Part shown: positions 15,740 through 24,075 of the stretch, piece after piece
How the letters are laid out: each line of letters opens with the position of its first letter
Position numbering within the stretch: position 1 is the stretch's first letter
From: JABJPE01 sp036340215
Lineage (GTDB): Bacteria > Pseudomonadota > Gammaproteobacteria > Comchoanobacterales > Comchoanobacteraceae
Direction of reading: 5' to 3'
DNA length: 27,990 bases
NCBI GenBank assembly: GCA_036340215.1
Contig: JAYYZF010000078.1
Span: forward strand, 1-27,990
The notes under the pieces: generated by a model
What the model was told of the DNA's origin: nothing
Databases searched by the model: none
The model's input: the letters and a program-made list of their open reading frames with translations, nothing else
Position numbers and translations under genes: made by a program

Positions 15740-16617
15740 ATCTTTGTTTTATCAATAAAGTTTTGGTTTTCCCACCATGAGCTTTTTATCTTTACCCACA
15801 AAGCTAAATGTATTTTTCTAGAAAAATACTTTTCTAAATCTATTCTTGATGATTTGCCAATATTCTTAAGCACTTCACCACCTTTACCTATAACTATTCG
15901 CTTCTGTCCTTCCGTGTTGACCCATATAACTACATGAATTTTCTTTATATGATCTAAATCCTCTATTTTCTCCACTTGAACTGTAGACTCATATGGAATT
16001 TCTTGGTGAAGATTTTTTAGTAAACTTTCTCTTATTCTTTCTGAGATCACAAAGCTGTCATCAGGTTCAGTTTGACTATCAGTGGTGAATAATGGCTCCT
16101 GTTCAGGTAAATGTTTTTCTATTACATTTAAGAAACTATTCATGCTGCTTTCTTTCAGAGCACTTATAGCTAGGATATCTACAAAGTCATGCTTTTCTTT
16201 GAGATTATTGATTATGGGTAGTATCTCATTTTGATTTTTTAAACGGTCAGTCTTATTTATAACTAATATTGCTGGAATTTTAGCTCTTTTTATATTATTC
16301 AATACAACTTCATCGTTAGTGTTCCATGAGGAAACTGTAGTTATGAAAACAATCAGATCAGCATCAAAAGTTGATATCTGAGAGTTTTTGTTTAAATGTT
16401 TGCATAATGTTGATTTTACCGATGCTTCAACCCCTGGTGTATCAGTAAATATAATTTGGCTGTTTTTTGTGTTTTTTACGAACCTTACATTTTGTCGTGT
16501 AGTTTGTGCTTTATGAGTAACTATACTCACTTTTTCTTCAGCTATTTTATTAATTAAAGTTGATTTACCAACATTAGGTTTCCCTACGATGGAAACATAT
16601 CCACATTTTTTCTGCAT
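15736..16617 (-). CDS. era: GTPase Era
   Basis: The 293-aa protein has the G1 loop GKPNVGKST (12-20), G2 TTRQNVR, G3 DTPG and G4 NKTD, then a C-terminal KH domain with VIGKGGEVLKNIG and a final LWVKIKSSWWEN. Era binds the 3' end of 16S rRNA and acts in 30S assembly. The ATG overlaps the rnc stop by one base (TAATG), and the end overlaps recO by 4 nt, so ribosomes probably re-initiate along the operon. All nucleotide-binding residues are intact. Confidence 0.97.
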   Translation of the reverse strand: MQKKCGYVSIVGKPNVGKSTLINKIAEEKVSIVTHKAQTTRQNVRFVKNTKNSQIIFTDTPGVEASVKSTLCKHLNKNSQISTFDADLIVFITTVSSWNTNDEVVLNNIKRAKIPAILVINKTDRLKNQNEILPIINNLKEKHDFVDILAISALKESSMNSFLNVIEKHLPEQEPLFTTDSQTEPDDSFVISERIRESLLKNLHQEIPYESTVQVEKIEDLDHIKKIHVVIWVNTEGQKRIVIGKGGEVLKNIGKSSRIDLEKYFSRKIHLALWVKIKSSWWENQNFIDKTKI

Positions 16618-17300
16618 TATATTTTCTCTTTTTCCTGTAGTCGTATTAAAAATTTTTTTGCTGCTTCTTGTTCTGCTTTTTTTATAGTTTTACCTGATCC
16701 ACTTGATTTTAGCCGAATCCCTTTTACTTTGCAGTTAACAAAGAAGACTTGTTCATGCTCTAATCCCTCTGTTTTAAGTACTTCATACTCAGGGATTGGT
16801 CGCGATAATGCTTGCATGTATTCCTGTAGCTTAGTTTTTGCGTCTTTATCTTGATTTAGCATATTGGTGTTGCTGAGTTCTTGCTCGTACCAAGAGCTAA
16901 CTACCTTATTACAAGTTTCCCAATTACTATCAAGAAATATAGCGCCAATTAATGCTTCTAGGGTGTCTGCCATTATTGCGTTGCCTGCACCAGTACTTCG
17001 CTTATTTTCATTATTACTAAGTTTAATATCTTTTTTTATATCAAGTTTCTCAGCTACTTGTATAAGTTTCTCTTTGTTAATCAAGTGGGATCTCATTCTA
17101 CTGAGAATACCTTCATTTTTATCTGACAGCTTTTGGAAAATTTTTGAGGTTATAATTGAGCTTAATATTGCATCACCAAGGAATTCAAGTCTTTCGTTAT
17201 TTTTCCTACTCACACTTTTATGGGTCAGAGCAGTCAGGAGAAATTCCTTGTTATTGAATGTGTAACCAATTTTATTTTCTATATCTGAACCTATTGTCAT
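16617..17300 (-). CDS. rnc: Ribonuclease III
   Basis: The 227-aa enzyme cleaves double-stranded RNA, including rRNA precursors. The nuclease domain has the signature NERLEFLGDAIL (metal-binding Glu39 and Asp43) and ADTLEALIGAIFLD with Asp112 and Glu115. The C-terminal double-stranded RNA-binding domain runs from about 150 to 223 (TKLQEYMQ, then GSGKTIKKAEQEAA). It overlaps lepB by 4 nt and era by 1 nt. The length is normal, and the catalytic set is intact. Confidence 0.97.
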   Translation of the reverse strand: MTIGSDIENKIGYTFNNKEFLLTALTHKSVSRKNNERLEFLGDAILSSIITSKIFQKLSDKNEGILSRMRSHLINKEKLIQVAEKLDIKKDIKLSNNENKRSTGAGNAIMADTLEALIGAIFLDSNWETCNKVVSSWYEQELSNTNMLNQDKDAKTKLQEYMQALSRPIPEYEVLKTEGLEHEQVFFVNCKVKGIRLKSSGSGKTIKKAEQEAAKKFLIRLQEKEKI

Positions 17301-18244
17301 AAAATTTTGTTTCCTATTCTATCCCAGTTAATGCCGAATGAGTTAGTATTTATGCTCATCCATATGTATTGGGCTTTACCAACAAGGTTTCTATCTGGGA
17401 CAACTCCCCATGCTCTACTATCATTACTATTATCTCTATTGTCACCCATCATGAAGTAATTACCTTCAGGCACGATTATATCTACTTCCTGATAATCGAG
17501 CACATCCGGTAATTCCTGAATTTTGTGTTTTATACCGAGTAAATCTTCTTGCTTCTTAGTGATCATTGTCATACGTCCCGATTCATCAAGCTTGTAATCG
17601 TTAGATATCAGTGCTTGGGTGGCGATTTTGCCATTAATCTTCAAGGTTTTATCTTTGTAAACTATGTGGTCTCCAGGTTCACCAATCACTCTTTTTATGA
17701 ATAAAATATCCTTATTCTCAGGCCAGCGGAAAAGGGCAATATCGCCACGTTTGGGCTTCGCCACCTTTATCATGGTATCTCCTAAAACAGGTACTCTAAC
17801 CCCATAGCTAAATTGACTCACAATTATAAAGTCTCCTGGCATAATTGTAGGCTCTAGAGATCCAGTTGGAACTAGATATGGCTGAAGTAGAAAGGATCTA
17901 ATTAACCATATAACAGTCAGTATAACAACATATGATCTTGCTTGCTCTAAGACGATGGAGTTAGATTCTAAGTAGGCTTTTTTCAAGTATAATTTCGCTA
18001 CTAAAACTAGTAAAATAGTAAATAGTGTAAATGCGGTAAGAACTTCCTCTAGGGTGAAGAATATCATACAGAAACCGATCATAAGTAAGGGTATAGTTTC
18101 ATATAATTGATTATAGAACTCAGGTCTTTTTTCACCATTACTCACACGAGCTGGCTGTAGTACATATCTGTCATGAAATCCTAGTAATAAGCCGCTAAAT
18201 AATGCAACACAAACAAATATTTTCAGAGTTATTAATAATTCCAT
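17297..18244 (-). CDS. lepB: Signal peptidase I
   Basis: The 315-aa inner-membrane protease removes signal peptides, including those of the Tol, Pal-independent and barrel proteins in this window. There are hydrophobic segments near 4-22, 50-85 and 104-120. The catalytic Ser is 129 in the box PTGSLEPT, and the general-base Lys is 184 in FIKRVIGEPGD. The final box GDNRDNSNDSRAWG is intact. The catalytic box has Thr and Leu where PSGSM is usual, both conservative. It starts 9 nt after lepA, with AGGA overlapping the lepA stop codon. Confidence 0.96.
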   Translation of the reverse strand: MELLITLKIFVCVALFSGLLLGFHDRYVLQPARVSNGEKRPEFYNQLYETIPLLMIGFCMIFFTLEEVLTAFTLFTILLVLVAKLYLKKAYLESNSIVLEQARSYVVILTVIWLIRSFLLQPYLVPTGSLEPTIMPGDFIIVSQFSYGVRVPVLGDTMIKVAKPKRGDIALFRWPENKDILFIKRVIGEPGDHIVYKDKTLKINGKIATQALISNDYKLDESGRMTMITKKQEDLLGIKHKIQELPDVLDYQEVDIIVPEGNYFMMGDNRDNSNDSRAWGVVPDRNLVGKAQYIWMSINTNSFGINWDRIGNKIL

Positions 18245-18253
18245 AAATTAATC

Positions 18254-20056
18254 CTAAGTTTTATTCTCATCAACTTTTAAGACAGCTAAAAATGCTTCTT
18301 GCGGCACGTATACTTTGCCAATTTGCTTCATTCTTTTTTTACCGGCTTTTTGTTTCTCAAGTAGCTTCTTCTTTCTAGATATATCTCCACCATAACATTT
18401 TGCTGTGACGTTCTTTCTCAAGGCACTGATAGACTCTCTAGCAATTACATGATTACCAATAGCCGCTTGTATAGCAACTGGTATCATTTGTCTAGGGATA
18501 AGTTTTTTCAATCTCTCTGCAATAGCTCTTCCTTGAGAGTAAGCTCTGTCCTTGTGTACTATTGCCGCAAGTGCGTCGACTCTATCTCCATTTATGAGAA
18601 TGTCAAGACGAACTAGGGGGGCTTCTTGGAAATTTTCAAGGCTGTAGTCTAAAGATCCATAACCTCTACTAACCGACTTTAATCTATCAAAAAAATCTAA
18701 AACTATTTCATTCATGGGTAATTTGTAAGTTAAATTAACCTGGTTCCCAGCATACTGCATATTGACTTGTATACCTCTTTTTTCATTACATAAGCCTATT
18801 ACAGAACCTATATACTCGTTTGGCGTAAGAATATTTGCTACAGCAATAGGTTCTCTCATAACTGAAATTTGATTTGGTGCTGGTAGTTTTGTCGGATTAT
18901 CTACTAGAAGCTTATTGCCTTTAGTGTCTATTACTTCATAGACAACCGTAGGAGCTGTAGTAATAAGCTCTATGTTATATTCACGTTCAAGCCTTTCTTG
19001 CACTATTTCCATATGTAGCATACCCAAAAAGCCACAGCGGAAGCCAAATCCTAAAGCGTCTGAAGACTCTGGTTCAAAAAATAGGGCTGAATCATTTAGT
19101 TTAAGTTTTGCTAGTGCTTCACGAAAAGCTTGAAAATCATCAGAGCTGATTGGAAACATTCCAGCATAAACCTGAGGTTTGGCTGTTTGAAAGTCTGGTA
19201 AGCATGCCTGTGTTGGTTTGTGTGTATGAGTTATGGTATCGCCAACTGGTGCTCCTTGTATATCTTTGATACTCGCAACTAAATAGCCAACCTCGCCACA
19301 TTTTAAGCAACTTTTTTCCTCACGTTTTGGTGAGAATATACCTACGTGTTCGGCTATGTAATCTTGACCAGTTGACATTATCTTTATTCTGTCTGATTTT
19401 TTTAGACAACCATTTATGATTCTTACTAAAGAAACTACCCCTAAGTAACTATCAAACCAAGAGTCGACAATCAAAGCCTGTAAATTATCACTCTCATTGC
19501 CTTGTGGTGGAGGAATTTCTTTGACTATCATTTCTAAGAGATCCTCGATTCCAATCCCAGATTTTGCACTTACTGACAGTGCGTTGTCAGTTTCAATTCC
19601 GACTATATCTTCAATTTGAGCAGCTACTTTTTCTGGTTCAGCCTGTGGCAGATCAATTTTATTGAGTACTGGTAGAATATTCAAGTCTTGTTCTATTGCC
19701 ATATAGCAAACGGCTACAGTTTGTGCTTCAACTCCTTGTGCAGCATCAACAACTAGGAGTGCACCCTCACAAGCTGAAAGTGATCTTGAAACTTCATAGG
19801 AAAAATCAACGTGACCAGGTGTATCGATAAAGTTTAATTGGTAAGTGTTTTCATCTTTTGCTTTGTAATTAAGGGTTACACTTTGTGCTTTGATAGTAAT
19901 TCCTCGTTCACGCTCAATTTCCATAGAGTCTAGGACTTGCGCTTGCATTTCCCTCTTAGTTAAGCCACCACAAAATTCTATTAATCTATCGGATAAAGTA
20001 GATTTGCCATGGTCAATGTGAGCGATGATTGAAAAGTTTCTAATTAATTTTTGCAT
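18254..20056 (-). CDS. lepA: Elongation factor 4 (LepA GTPase)
   Basis: The 600-aa translational GTPase has G1 AHIDHGKST (12-20), ERGITIKAQSV (G2), DTPGHVDF (G3) and NKID (G4). Domains II to V follow, and the C-terminal domain typical of LepA ends with GGDISRKKKLLEKQKAGKKRMK. LepA contributes to 30S biogenesis and to initiation efficiency under stress. It is the first gene of the lepA-lepB-rnc-era-recO unit, divergent from nadB across 194 nt. AAGG lies upstream of the ATG. Confidence 0.97.
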   Translation of the reverse strand: MQKLIRNFSIIAHIDHGKSTLSDRLIEFCGGLTKREMQAQVLDSMEIERERGITIKAQSVTLNYKAKDENTYQLNFIDTPGHVDFSYEVSRSLSACEGALLVVDAAQGVEAQTVAVCYMAIEQDLNILPVLNKIDLPQAEPEKVAAQIEDIVGIETDNALSVSAKSGIGIEDLLEMIVKEIPPPQGNESDNLQALIVDSWFDSYLGVVSLVRIINGCLKKSDRIKIMSTGQDYIAEHVGIFSPKREEKSCLKCGEVGYLVASIKDIQGAPVGDTITHTHKPTQACLPDFQTAKPQVYAGMFPISSDDFQAFREALAKLKLNDSALFFEPESSDALGFGFRCGFLGMLHMEIVQERLEREYNIELITTAPTVVYEVIDTKGNKLLVDNPTKLPAPNQISVMREPIAVANILTPNEYIGSVIGLCNEKRGIQVNMQYAGNQVNLTYKLPMNEIVLDFFDRLKSVSRGYGSLDYSLENFQEAPLVRLDILINGDRVDALAAIVHKDRAYSQGRAIAERLKKLIPRQMIPVAIQAAIGNHVIARESISALRKNVTAKCYGGDISRKKKLLEKQKAGKKRMKQIGKVYVPQEAFLAVLKVDENKT

Positions 20057-20250
20057 TTTTAGGCCTTAAACATGAGCCTATATGATAACCATTTTTTTCT
20101 ATTTAATAAAGTTAATTGTATATATTTGCTTAATTTTTAGATTACGATTGTTTAGTGTTGCAGACTCTAAAGTTTGCAAAAATAGTTTTTTTTTTTTAAA
20201 CTAATGTTCCTGATTATGAAAAAATTATTTTAAGGATAAGCTGAGATTAT
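20057..20250. other. Divergent lepA/nadB intergenic region
   Basis: AT-rich 194-nt gap holding the upstream regions of both genes. It contains a 9-bp inverted repeat at 20158-20179 and a run of 12 T residues at 20186-20197. I found no convincing -35/-10 pair for either gene and no recognised NadR-type box. Confidence 0.6.
20158..20179. promoter_or_regulatory. Inverted repeat upstream of nadB, followed by T12
   Basis: TTGCAGACT (20158-20166) pairs with AGTTTGCAA (20171-20179) around CTAA; as RNA this gives nine pairs including one G-U. After six more bases comes a T12 run. It lies about 70 nt before the nadB ATG. It might be an operator, a leader hairpin or a terminator-like attenuator for nadB. 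Confidence 0.35.
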
Positions 20251-21858
20251 ATGCTTAAAACTAACGATATTACAGCAGATGTTTGTGTGATAGGCTCAGG
20301 CCTAGCAGGAGTCTCAGCTGCGTTAAGTTTACCATCAAATTTAAAAGTTTGTATTTTCTCAAGTACTATGTCTGGTATGAATGCTTCTTCATACGCCCAA
20401 GGTGGCATGGCTGCTGTTACCGGAGAGGGAGATAATTACCACTTGCATACGCAAGATACTTTAAGAAGCGGGGCAGGCCTCTGTGATCATGCGGCTGTTA
20501 ACTGCTTTACTGAAAACGCTCACGCTGCTGTATCTTGGTTGTTATCTCAGGGAGTTATCTTTTCAAAAAAGCCTGATGGGGCTTTTGATTTGACCAGAGA
20601 GGGTGGACATTGTAGGCCGCGTATTTTGCACTCACAGGATGAAACTGGAAAGCAAATTATGGCAGTTCTCACTCAAAACTTACATAAATCTAGTAATATT
20701 AACTCCTATGATAATTTTACAGCTATAGACTTTGAGATGCAGGATAATATTATACGTGCTGTCAAATTTTTGAATAATGATTCGGGTGATATAGGTTTTG
20801 TGCGTGCCCGTTGTTTTATACTAGCTTCAGGTGGTGCTAGTGGTATCTATCTCAACAGTACAAACCCAGATGCCGCAATGGGTGAGGGTATTGCTATGGC
20901 CTGGCGCTCAGGCTGCCGTTTAGCTAACTTAGAATTTAATCAATTCCATCCAACAAGTATGTATACAAATGCAGAAAGACCGATGCTGATAAGTGAAGCT
21001 TTGAGGGGGGAGGGAGCTTATCTTTGTGATGCTGATGGCCATAGATTTATGCAAAAATATGATGAGAAGCAAGAGCTTGCTACGCGAGATATAGTCGCGC
21101 GCTCGATGTTCCTTGAAATGCAGGAAAAGGGCCTTTCACATTTATTTTTGGATATATCACACAAACAAGCAAAATGGATAAAAAATAGATTTCCTGCTTT
21201 ATATCGGGGTTGTCGTTCCTATGGTATCGATATCACCAAAGAAAAAATACCAGTGGTACCTGCATCTCACTATAGTTGTGGTGGTATTTTAGTCGATCAA
21301 AACGGGAAGACAGACGTGAGAAATCTCTACGCAATTGGAGAGTGTGCTTACACTGGTTTCCATGGCGCAAATAGACTAGCTAGTAATTCTCTAACTGAGT
21401 GTGTTGTAACAGCAAAGTTAGCGTCCTCTAAAATTGAGTCTGAAATAGATAGCTTTTCTTTGCCTGGCAAGTGTTTCCCTGATATCACTAAAGCTAATCT
21501 ATACAACGATGATTTTCTACCACAAGTAAAAGAAATCAAAAAAATTATGTGGGATTTTGTTGGAATTATCAGATCTAGTGATGGCCTGCAACAAGCAAAA
21601 AAACTTGTTATATCCCTGAAGCAAGATATAGACCAGGCTTATATGAGTCTCAGCCTAACCAGAGGTCTTTTAGAGGCTCGCAATATAGCTTTAATTTCAC
21701 ATTTGACTATAGTAAGCGCGCTGTCAAGAAAAGAGAGTAGAGGTGGACATTTTTGCTCAGACTATCCAGAGCTTTCGCCCGAATACAATCAGAAGCCAAC
21801 TGTAATTAGAAATAAAAATAAAGTGAGTATGGATAAAGTTGAGCTTGCTTATCTCTAA
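20251..21858 (+). CDS. nadB: L-aspartate oxidase
   Basis: The 535-aa flavoprotein oxidises L-aspartate to iminoaspartate, the first step of de novo NAD synthesis. The FAD-binding GSGLAG is at 15-20. Further family blocks are SSYAQGGMAAV, GGHCRPRILH, LASGGASGIYLNSTNP, LEFNQFHPT, ISEALRGEGAYL, PASHYSCGGI and GFHGANRLASNSLTE; the latter two line the substrate pocket. The product would feed NadA (quinolinate synthase), which is not in the window, nor is nadC. The ribosome binding site is weak (GAG at 5 nt, or AAGGA at 14 nt). The gene stands alone, divergent from lepA. Confidence 0.96.
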   Translation: MLKTNDITADVCVIGSGLAGVSAALSLPSNLKVCIFSSTMSGMNASSYAQGGMAAVTGEGDNYHLHTQDTLRSGAGLCDHAAVNCFTENAHAAVSWLLSQGVIFSKKPDGAFDLTREGGHCRPRILHSQDETGKQIMAVLTQNLHKSSNINSYDNFTAIDFEMQDNIIRAVKFLNNDSGDIGFVRARCFILASGGASGIYLNSTNPDAAMGEGIAMAWRSGCRLANLEFNQFHPTSMYTNAERPMLISEALRGEGAYLCDADGHRFMQKYDEKQELATRDIVARSMFLEMQEKGLSHLFLDISHKQAKWIKNRFPALYRGCRSYGIDITKEKIPVVPASHYSCGGILVDQNGKTDVRNLYAIGECAYTGFHGANRLASNSLTECVVTAKLASSKIESEIDSFSLPGKCFPDITKANLYNDDFLPQVKEIKKIMWDFVGIIRSSDGLQQAKKLVISLKQDIDQAYMSLSLTRGLLEARNIALISHLTIVSALSRKESRGGHFCSDYPELSPEYNQKPTVIRNKNKVSMDKVELAYL

Positions 21859-22002
21859 TTTTTTTAGCCACTGTCAATCACATGTAAGCGACGATATTAT
21901 TAAAATTAAAAGTACGATGTAGAAAAAAATACCTGAGTAGCTGCATTTTAGCTTTTTATAATCCTTACTACTTCCTGTTTAAAACTCTCCATAATACTTA
22001 TG

Positions 22003-22434
22003 CTAGAGATTTCTTAAAGTATATGTGAGAACGTGGTATTCAGCTGGAGTCACAGCCCATTTTGTTATGATAGCTTTATGTATATTACCTGTTATCTCGG
22101 CGCGAAAAAAAATAATTATCACATTAGCCCCAATAAAAATTGGCTTTTCTAGTTTTGCTGAGAATACAGTTTGATCTTTTAGTTTTAATTTCCAATTTGC
22201 TTTATAGCTATATTTGATTACTTGTAATGACTTTTTATGAGTTCTGCGAGTGTGAATTCTCAGCTCATAGAGAGCGTGCTTAATCAAATATGCTAGAAGC
22301 ACAAACTTTATAACTAAGTATACTTGAATATTAAAAACAATAGATGCAGCGCATGTATAAACAAGTATAATCCAAAAGGATAAATAAGTTGATTTATCTT
22401 TCAGTTCTAAGTGAAAGTTTAACTGAAATGACAT
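22003..22434 (-). CDS. YgfX-like inner membrane protein
   Basis: The 143-aa protein has a short polar N-terminus, two adjacent membrane segments (about 18-35 and 38-55), then a soluble C-terminal domain. That domain has WKLKLKDQ, hydrophobic strands, and the ending ITKWAVTPAEYHVLTYTLR. This arrangement and the W-x-L...D...FRxLR-type ending fit the YgfX (DUF1434) family, whose E. coli member is a two-pass membrane protein next to sdhE and was reported to affect cell shape. Proximity to nadB supports this, since ygfX, sdhE and ygfZ often group with nadB. No sdhE-like small ORF is found beside it. No clear ribosome binding site is visible. Confidence 0.6.
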   Translation of the reverse strand: MSFQLNFHLELKDKSTYLSFWIILVYTCAASIVFNIQVYLVIKFVLLAYLIKHALYELRIHTRRTHKKSLQVIKYSYKANWKLKLKDQTVFSAKLEKPIFIGANVIIIFFRAEITGNIHKAIITKWAVTPAEYHVLTYTLRNL

Positions 22435-22542
22435 AATTTTAAGAGCTTAAGATTTTACTAAGGGTTATTATGCCCTCAAGCTTAGCTATTACTAATACGT
22501 TAATCCTCATTACACATACTAGCGTCCACAAGAGCTGCATAG
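22435..22542. other. Gap between the YgfX-like gene and the repeat protein
   Basis: 108 nt, AT-rich, with a short AGGG/CCCT inverted repeat around 22461-22476 and no T tract. It holds no gene that I can support. Confidence 0.4.
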
Positions 22543-23181
22543 TTATCCTCCAGGTTTGCCAGGGGAACGGGGGGCTGGTTTATCTTCCAAAGTAGTAAAC
22601 TTTGTGTTGAATCCTGGTCTCTCACCACCTTTAGGAGAGGAGGGTGGGCTATGTATTACTTTGTTAACCATGTTTACACCTGCTCGTGTAAGCTCTTGAC
22701 TATCGTAACCCGCACCTGCGACTTCATCTTGGTGGTAGCGCAAGTTACCCTGATCAGCTTTATATGCATTTGTGTTCGTAAAAATTTTGCCGTCTCTGTT
22801 TTTATCGAGAAGAAATAGGGCGCCAAACCCAGCCTTTTGCATTTCGGTTGCTGGCACATTTGCTTTTTTAAATTCGCTAACCCCGTAATAGTTACTTTCG
22901 GTCAAGCTTGTTACATAAGTTCCATTCATATCATTTTGCAAGCTCTGCAAAGCATAACCTGCACCTAGTAGGTCTTTTACTGTTATGCCTGCATTTTTTA
23001 GTGGAACAAAATCATCAAAAAAGAATTCATTACCAGTTATCTTATGACTAGGATTATCAAAACCCGGCGCTCTCAAGTAAAAGTCTCTTACGGTTTTTAA
23101 TGCTGTTGCCTTCTGTATTCCGGTTAATTTCTCTGAATTTAGAATATCTTTAACTCTATTTTCTGTATCTTCAGCAGTCAT
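22543..23181 (-). CDS. Repeat protein with EF-hand-like loops and proline-rich tail, unknown family
   Basis: The 212-aa product has no signal peptide or membrane segment. After a charged N-terminus, three tandem units run at about 41-80, 81-123 and 124-175. Each has a loop resembling an EF-hand or dockerin calcium loop, then a helical pair AGxxxxxLxxAG(Y/F/V). The third loop is near-canonical (DKNRDGKI, 126-133), though the position-12 acidic residue is Thr. The first (DNPSHKIT) and second (QNDMNGTY) are degenerate. The C-terminal 35 residues are rich in Pro, Gly and Ser. The start at 23181 is chosen for AGAGAG 6 nt upstream; an in-frame ATG at 23301 would add 40 Lys/Tyr-rich residues without a clear site. 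I do not recognise the family. Calcium binding and secretion are inferences. Confidence 0.75.
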   Translation of the reverse strand: MTAEDTENRVKDILNSEKLTGIQKATALKTVRDFYLRAPGFDNPSHKITGNEFFFDDFVPLKNAGITVKDLLGAGYALQSLQNDMNGTYVTSLTESNYYGVSEFKKANVPATEMQKAGFGALFLLDKNRDGKIFTNTNAYKADQGNLRYHQDEVAGAGYDSQELTRAGVNMVNKVIHSPPSSPKGGERPGFNTKFTTLEDKPAPRSPGKPGG

Positions 23182-23303
23182 AATAACTCTCTTTTTGTAT
23201 TTATGATACACATACTTATATAGACTATTTTTTTGACTTTTGCTGAGATAAATTATGTGCGAACATTTATATATTGTGCTGTACATGTTTCTATTTCTCA
23301 TGT

Positions 23304-23807
23304 TTACAAAGCGAATAACATAGGCAGTTTGGAGCAGCTACTTGATTTAGGGATGCAGACTTTGGGTATTATTTTAAGAATTTTTTTGTCTGACTTTTCA
23401 TATTCCTTAATTTTCAGTTCCCAAGCATATACATGCTGTAAATAGCTACTCGCTGCTTTATTATTATCTTTTATATATAATTTATGCGGCTCGCTTGAGG
23501 CTAAGTATATTTTTCTTGTGAGTTTCTTCGCTTCTTTTGCATAGCATTCTAAGTTTATTAGGGTCATGTTATTCAAGTTTGTTTTGATTGAGATATCCCT
23601 GCGGGTATAATCATGAGGGCATGACAAGTTATTTTGAATTAGCAAATAAAATTGGAGGTTGGTAATAATTGTATATTCTTTTGCCCAGAGTTTATTTATT
23701 ATTTTTAGCTCTTGTAGCGTAATAGAGCTTAATAAGCTCAGCAAAATCATGCCAAGTAAAGAGTAAATTACATACTCAATTAATAAATACCCACCCTGTG
23801 TTTGCAT
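23304..23807 (-). CDS. Type IV prepilin-like protein (minor pilin or pseudopilin)
   Basis: The 167-aa protein begins with a type III signal: a short leader ending in Gly-Gly at residues 5-6, then YLLIE with the hallmark Glu at mature position 5 (residue 11), then a hydrophobic stretch to about residue 29. Such proteins are cut by prepilin peptidase (PilD) and assembled into type IV pili, type II secretion pseudopili or DNA-uptake pili. The C-terminal domain has four cysteines and no family I can name. A strong ribosome binding site GAGGAT precedes the ATG. It is an orphan: no other pilus gene is in the window. The next gene on the same strand, the repeat protein, starts 122 nt downstream and may share its transcript. 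Confidence 0.75.
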   Translation of the reverse strand: MQTQGGYLLIEYVIYSLLGMILLSLLSSITLQELKIINKLWAKEYTIITNLQFYLLIQNNLSCPHDYTRRDISIKTNLNNMTLINLECYAKEAKKLTRKIYLASSEPHKLYIKDNNKAASSYLQHVYAWELKIKEYEKSDKKILKIIPKVCIPKSSSCSKLPMLFAL

Positions 23808-24075
23808 CTACTATCCTCACTGTTAATGTTTTACTTTTTATATTTTTAAATAATCTATCTTTATTGGCAATATTGTTGAAATATCTGTAATATTTTTCTA
23901 GTTAAAATGCTGTTATGCTAGAGGTGCTGCATGCATTTTTGCTCGTTAAATTTGACGTTTTTTCAAGATATAACTGCACTTTGCCATGTGAATATTTCCA
24001 TAATATTAGGGCAGTAATTGCTTCTTCTATTTTTCTAAATTAGAATATGATTACAACTTATAAAACAGGGATGGA
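23808..24075. other. Divergent prepilin/trkA intergenic region
   Basis: 268 nt, AT-rich, with the upstream regions of both flanking genes. The only convincing element is the trkA promoter at 24018-24046. No small ORF with a credible start is seen. Confidence 0.5.
24018..24046 (+). promoter_or_regulatory. Sigma70-type promoter of trkA
   Basis: TTGCTT (24018-24023), a 17-nt spacer and TAGAAT (24041-24046), five of six bases matching the -10 consensus. The expected start is near 24053, leaving a leader of about 23 nt with GGGATGGA as ribosome binding site. Confidence 0.55.

Noticed and set aside
20145..20200. NadR-type box (TGTTTA-N6-TAAACA) before nadB
   Set aside because: Half-site fragments occur, but the spacing does not match.
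22674..22859. Short alternative frame within the repeat protein gene
   Set aside because: It has no start signal and is fully contained in the better supported frame.
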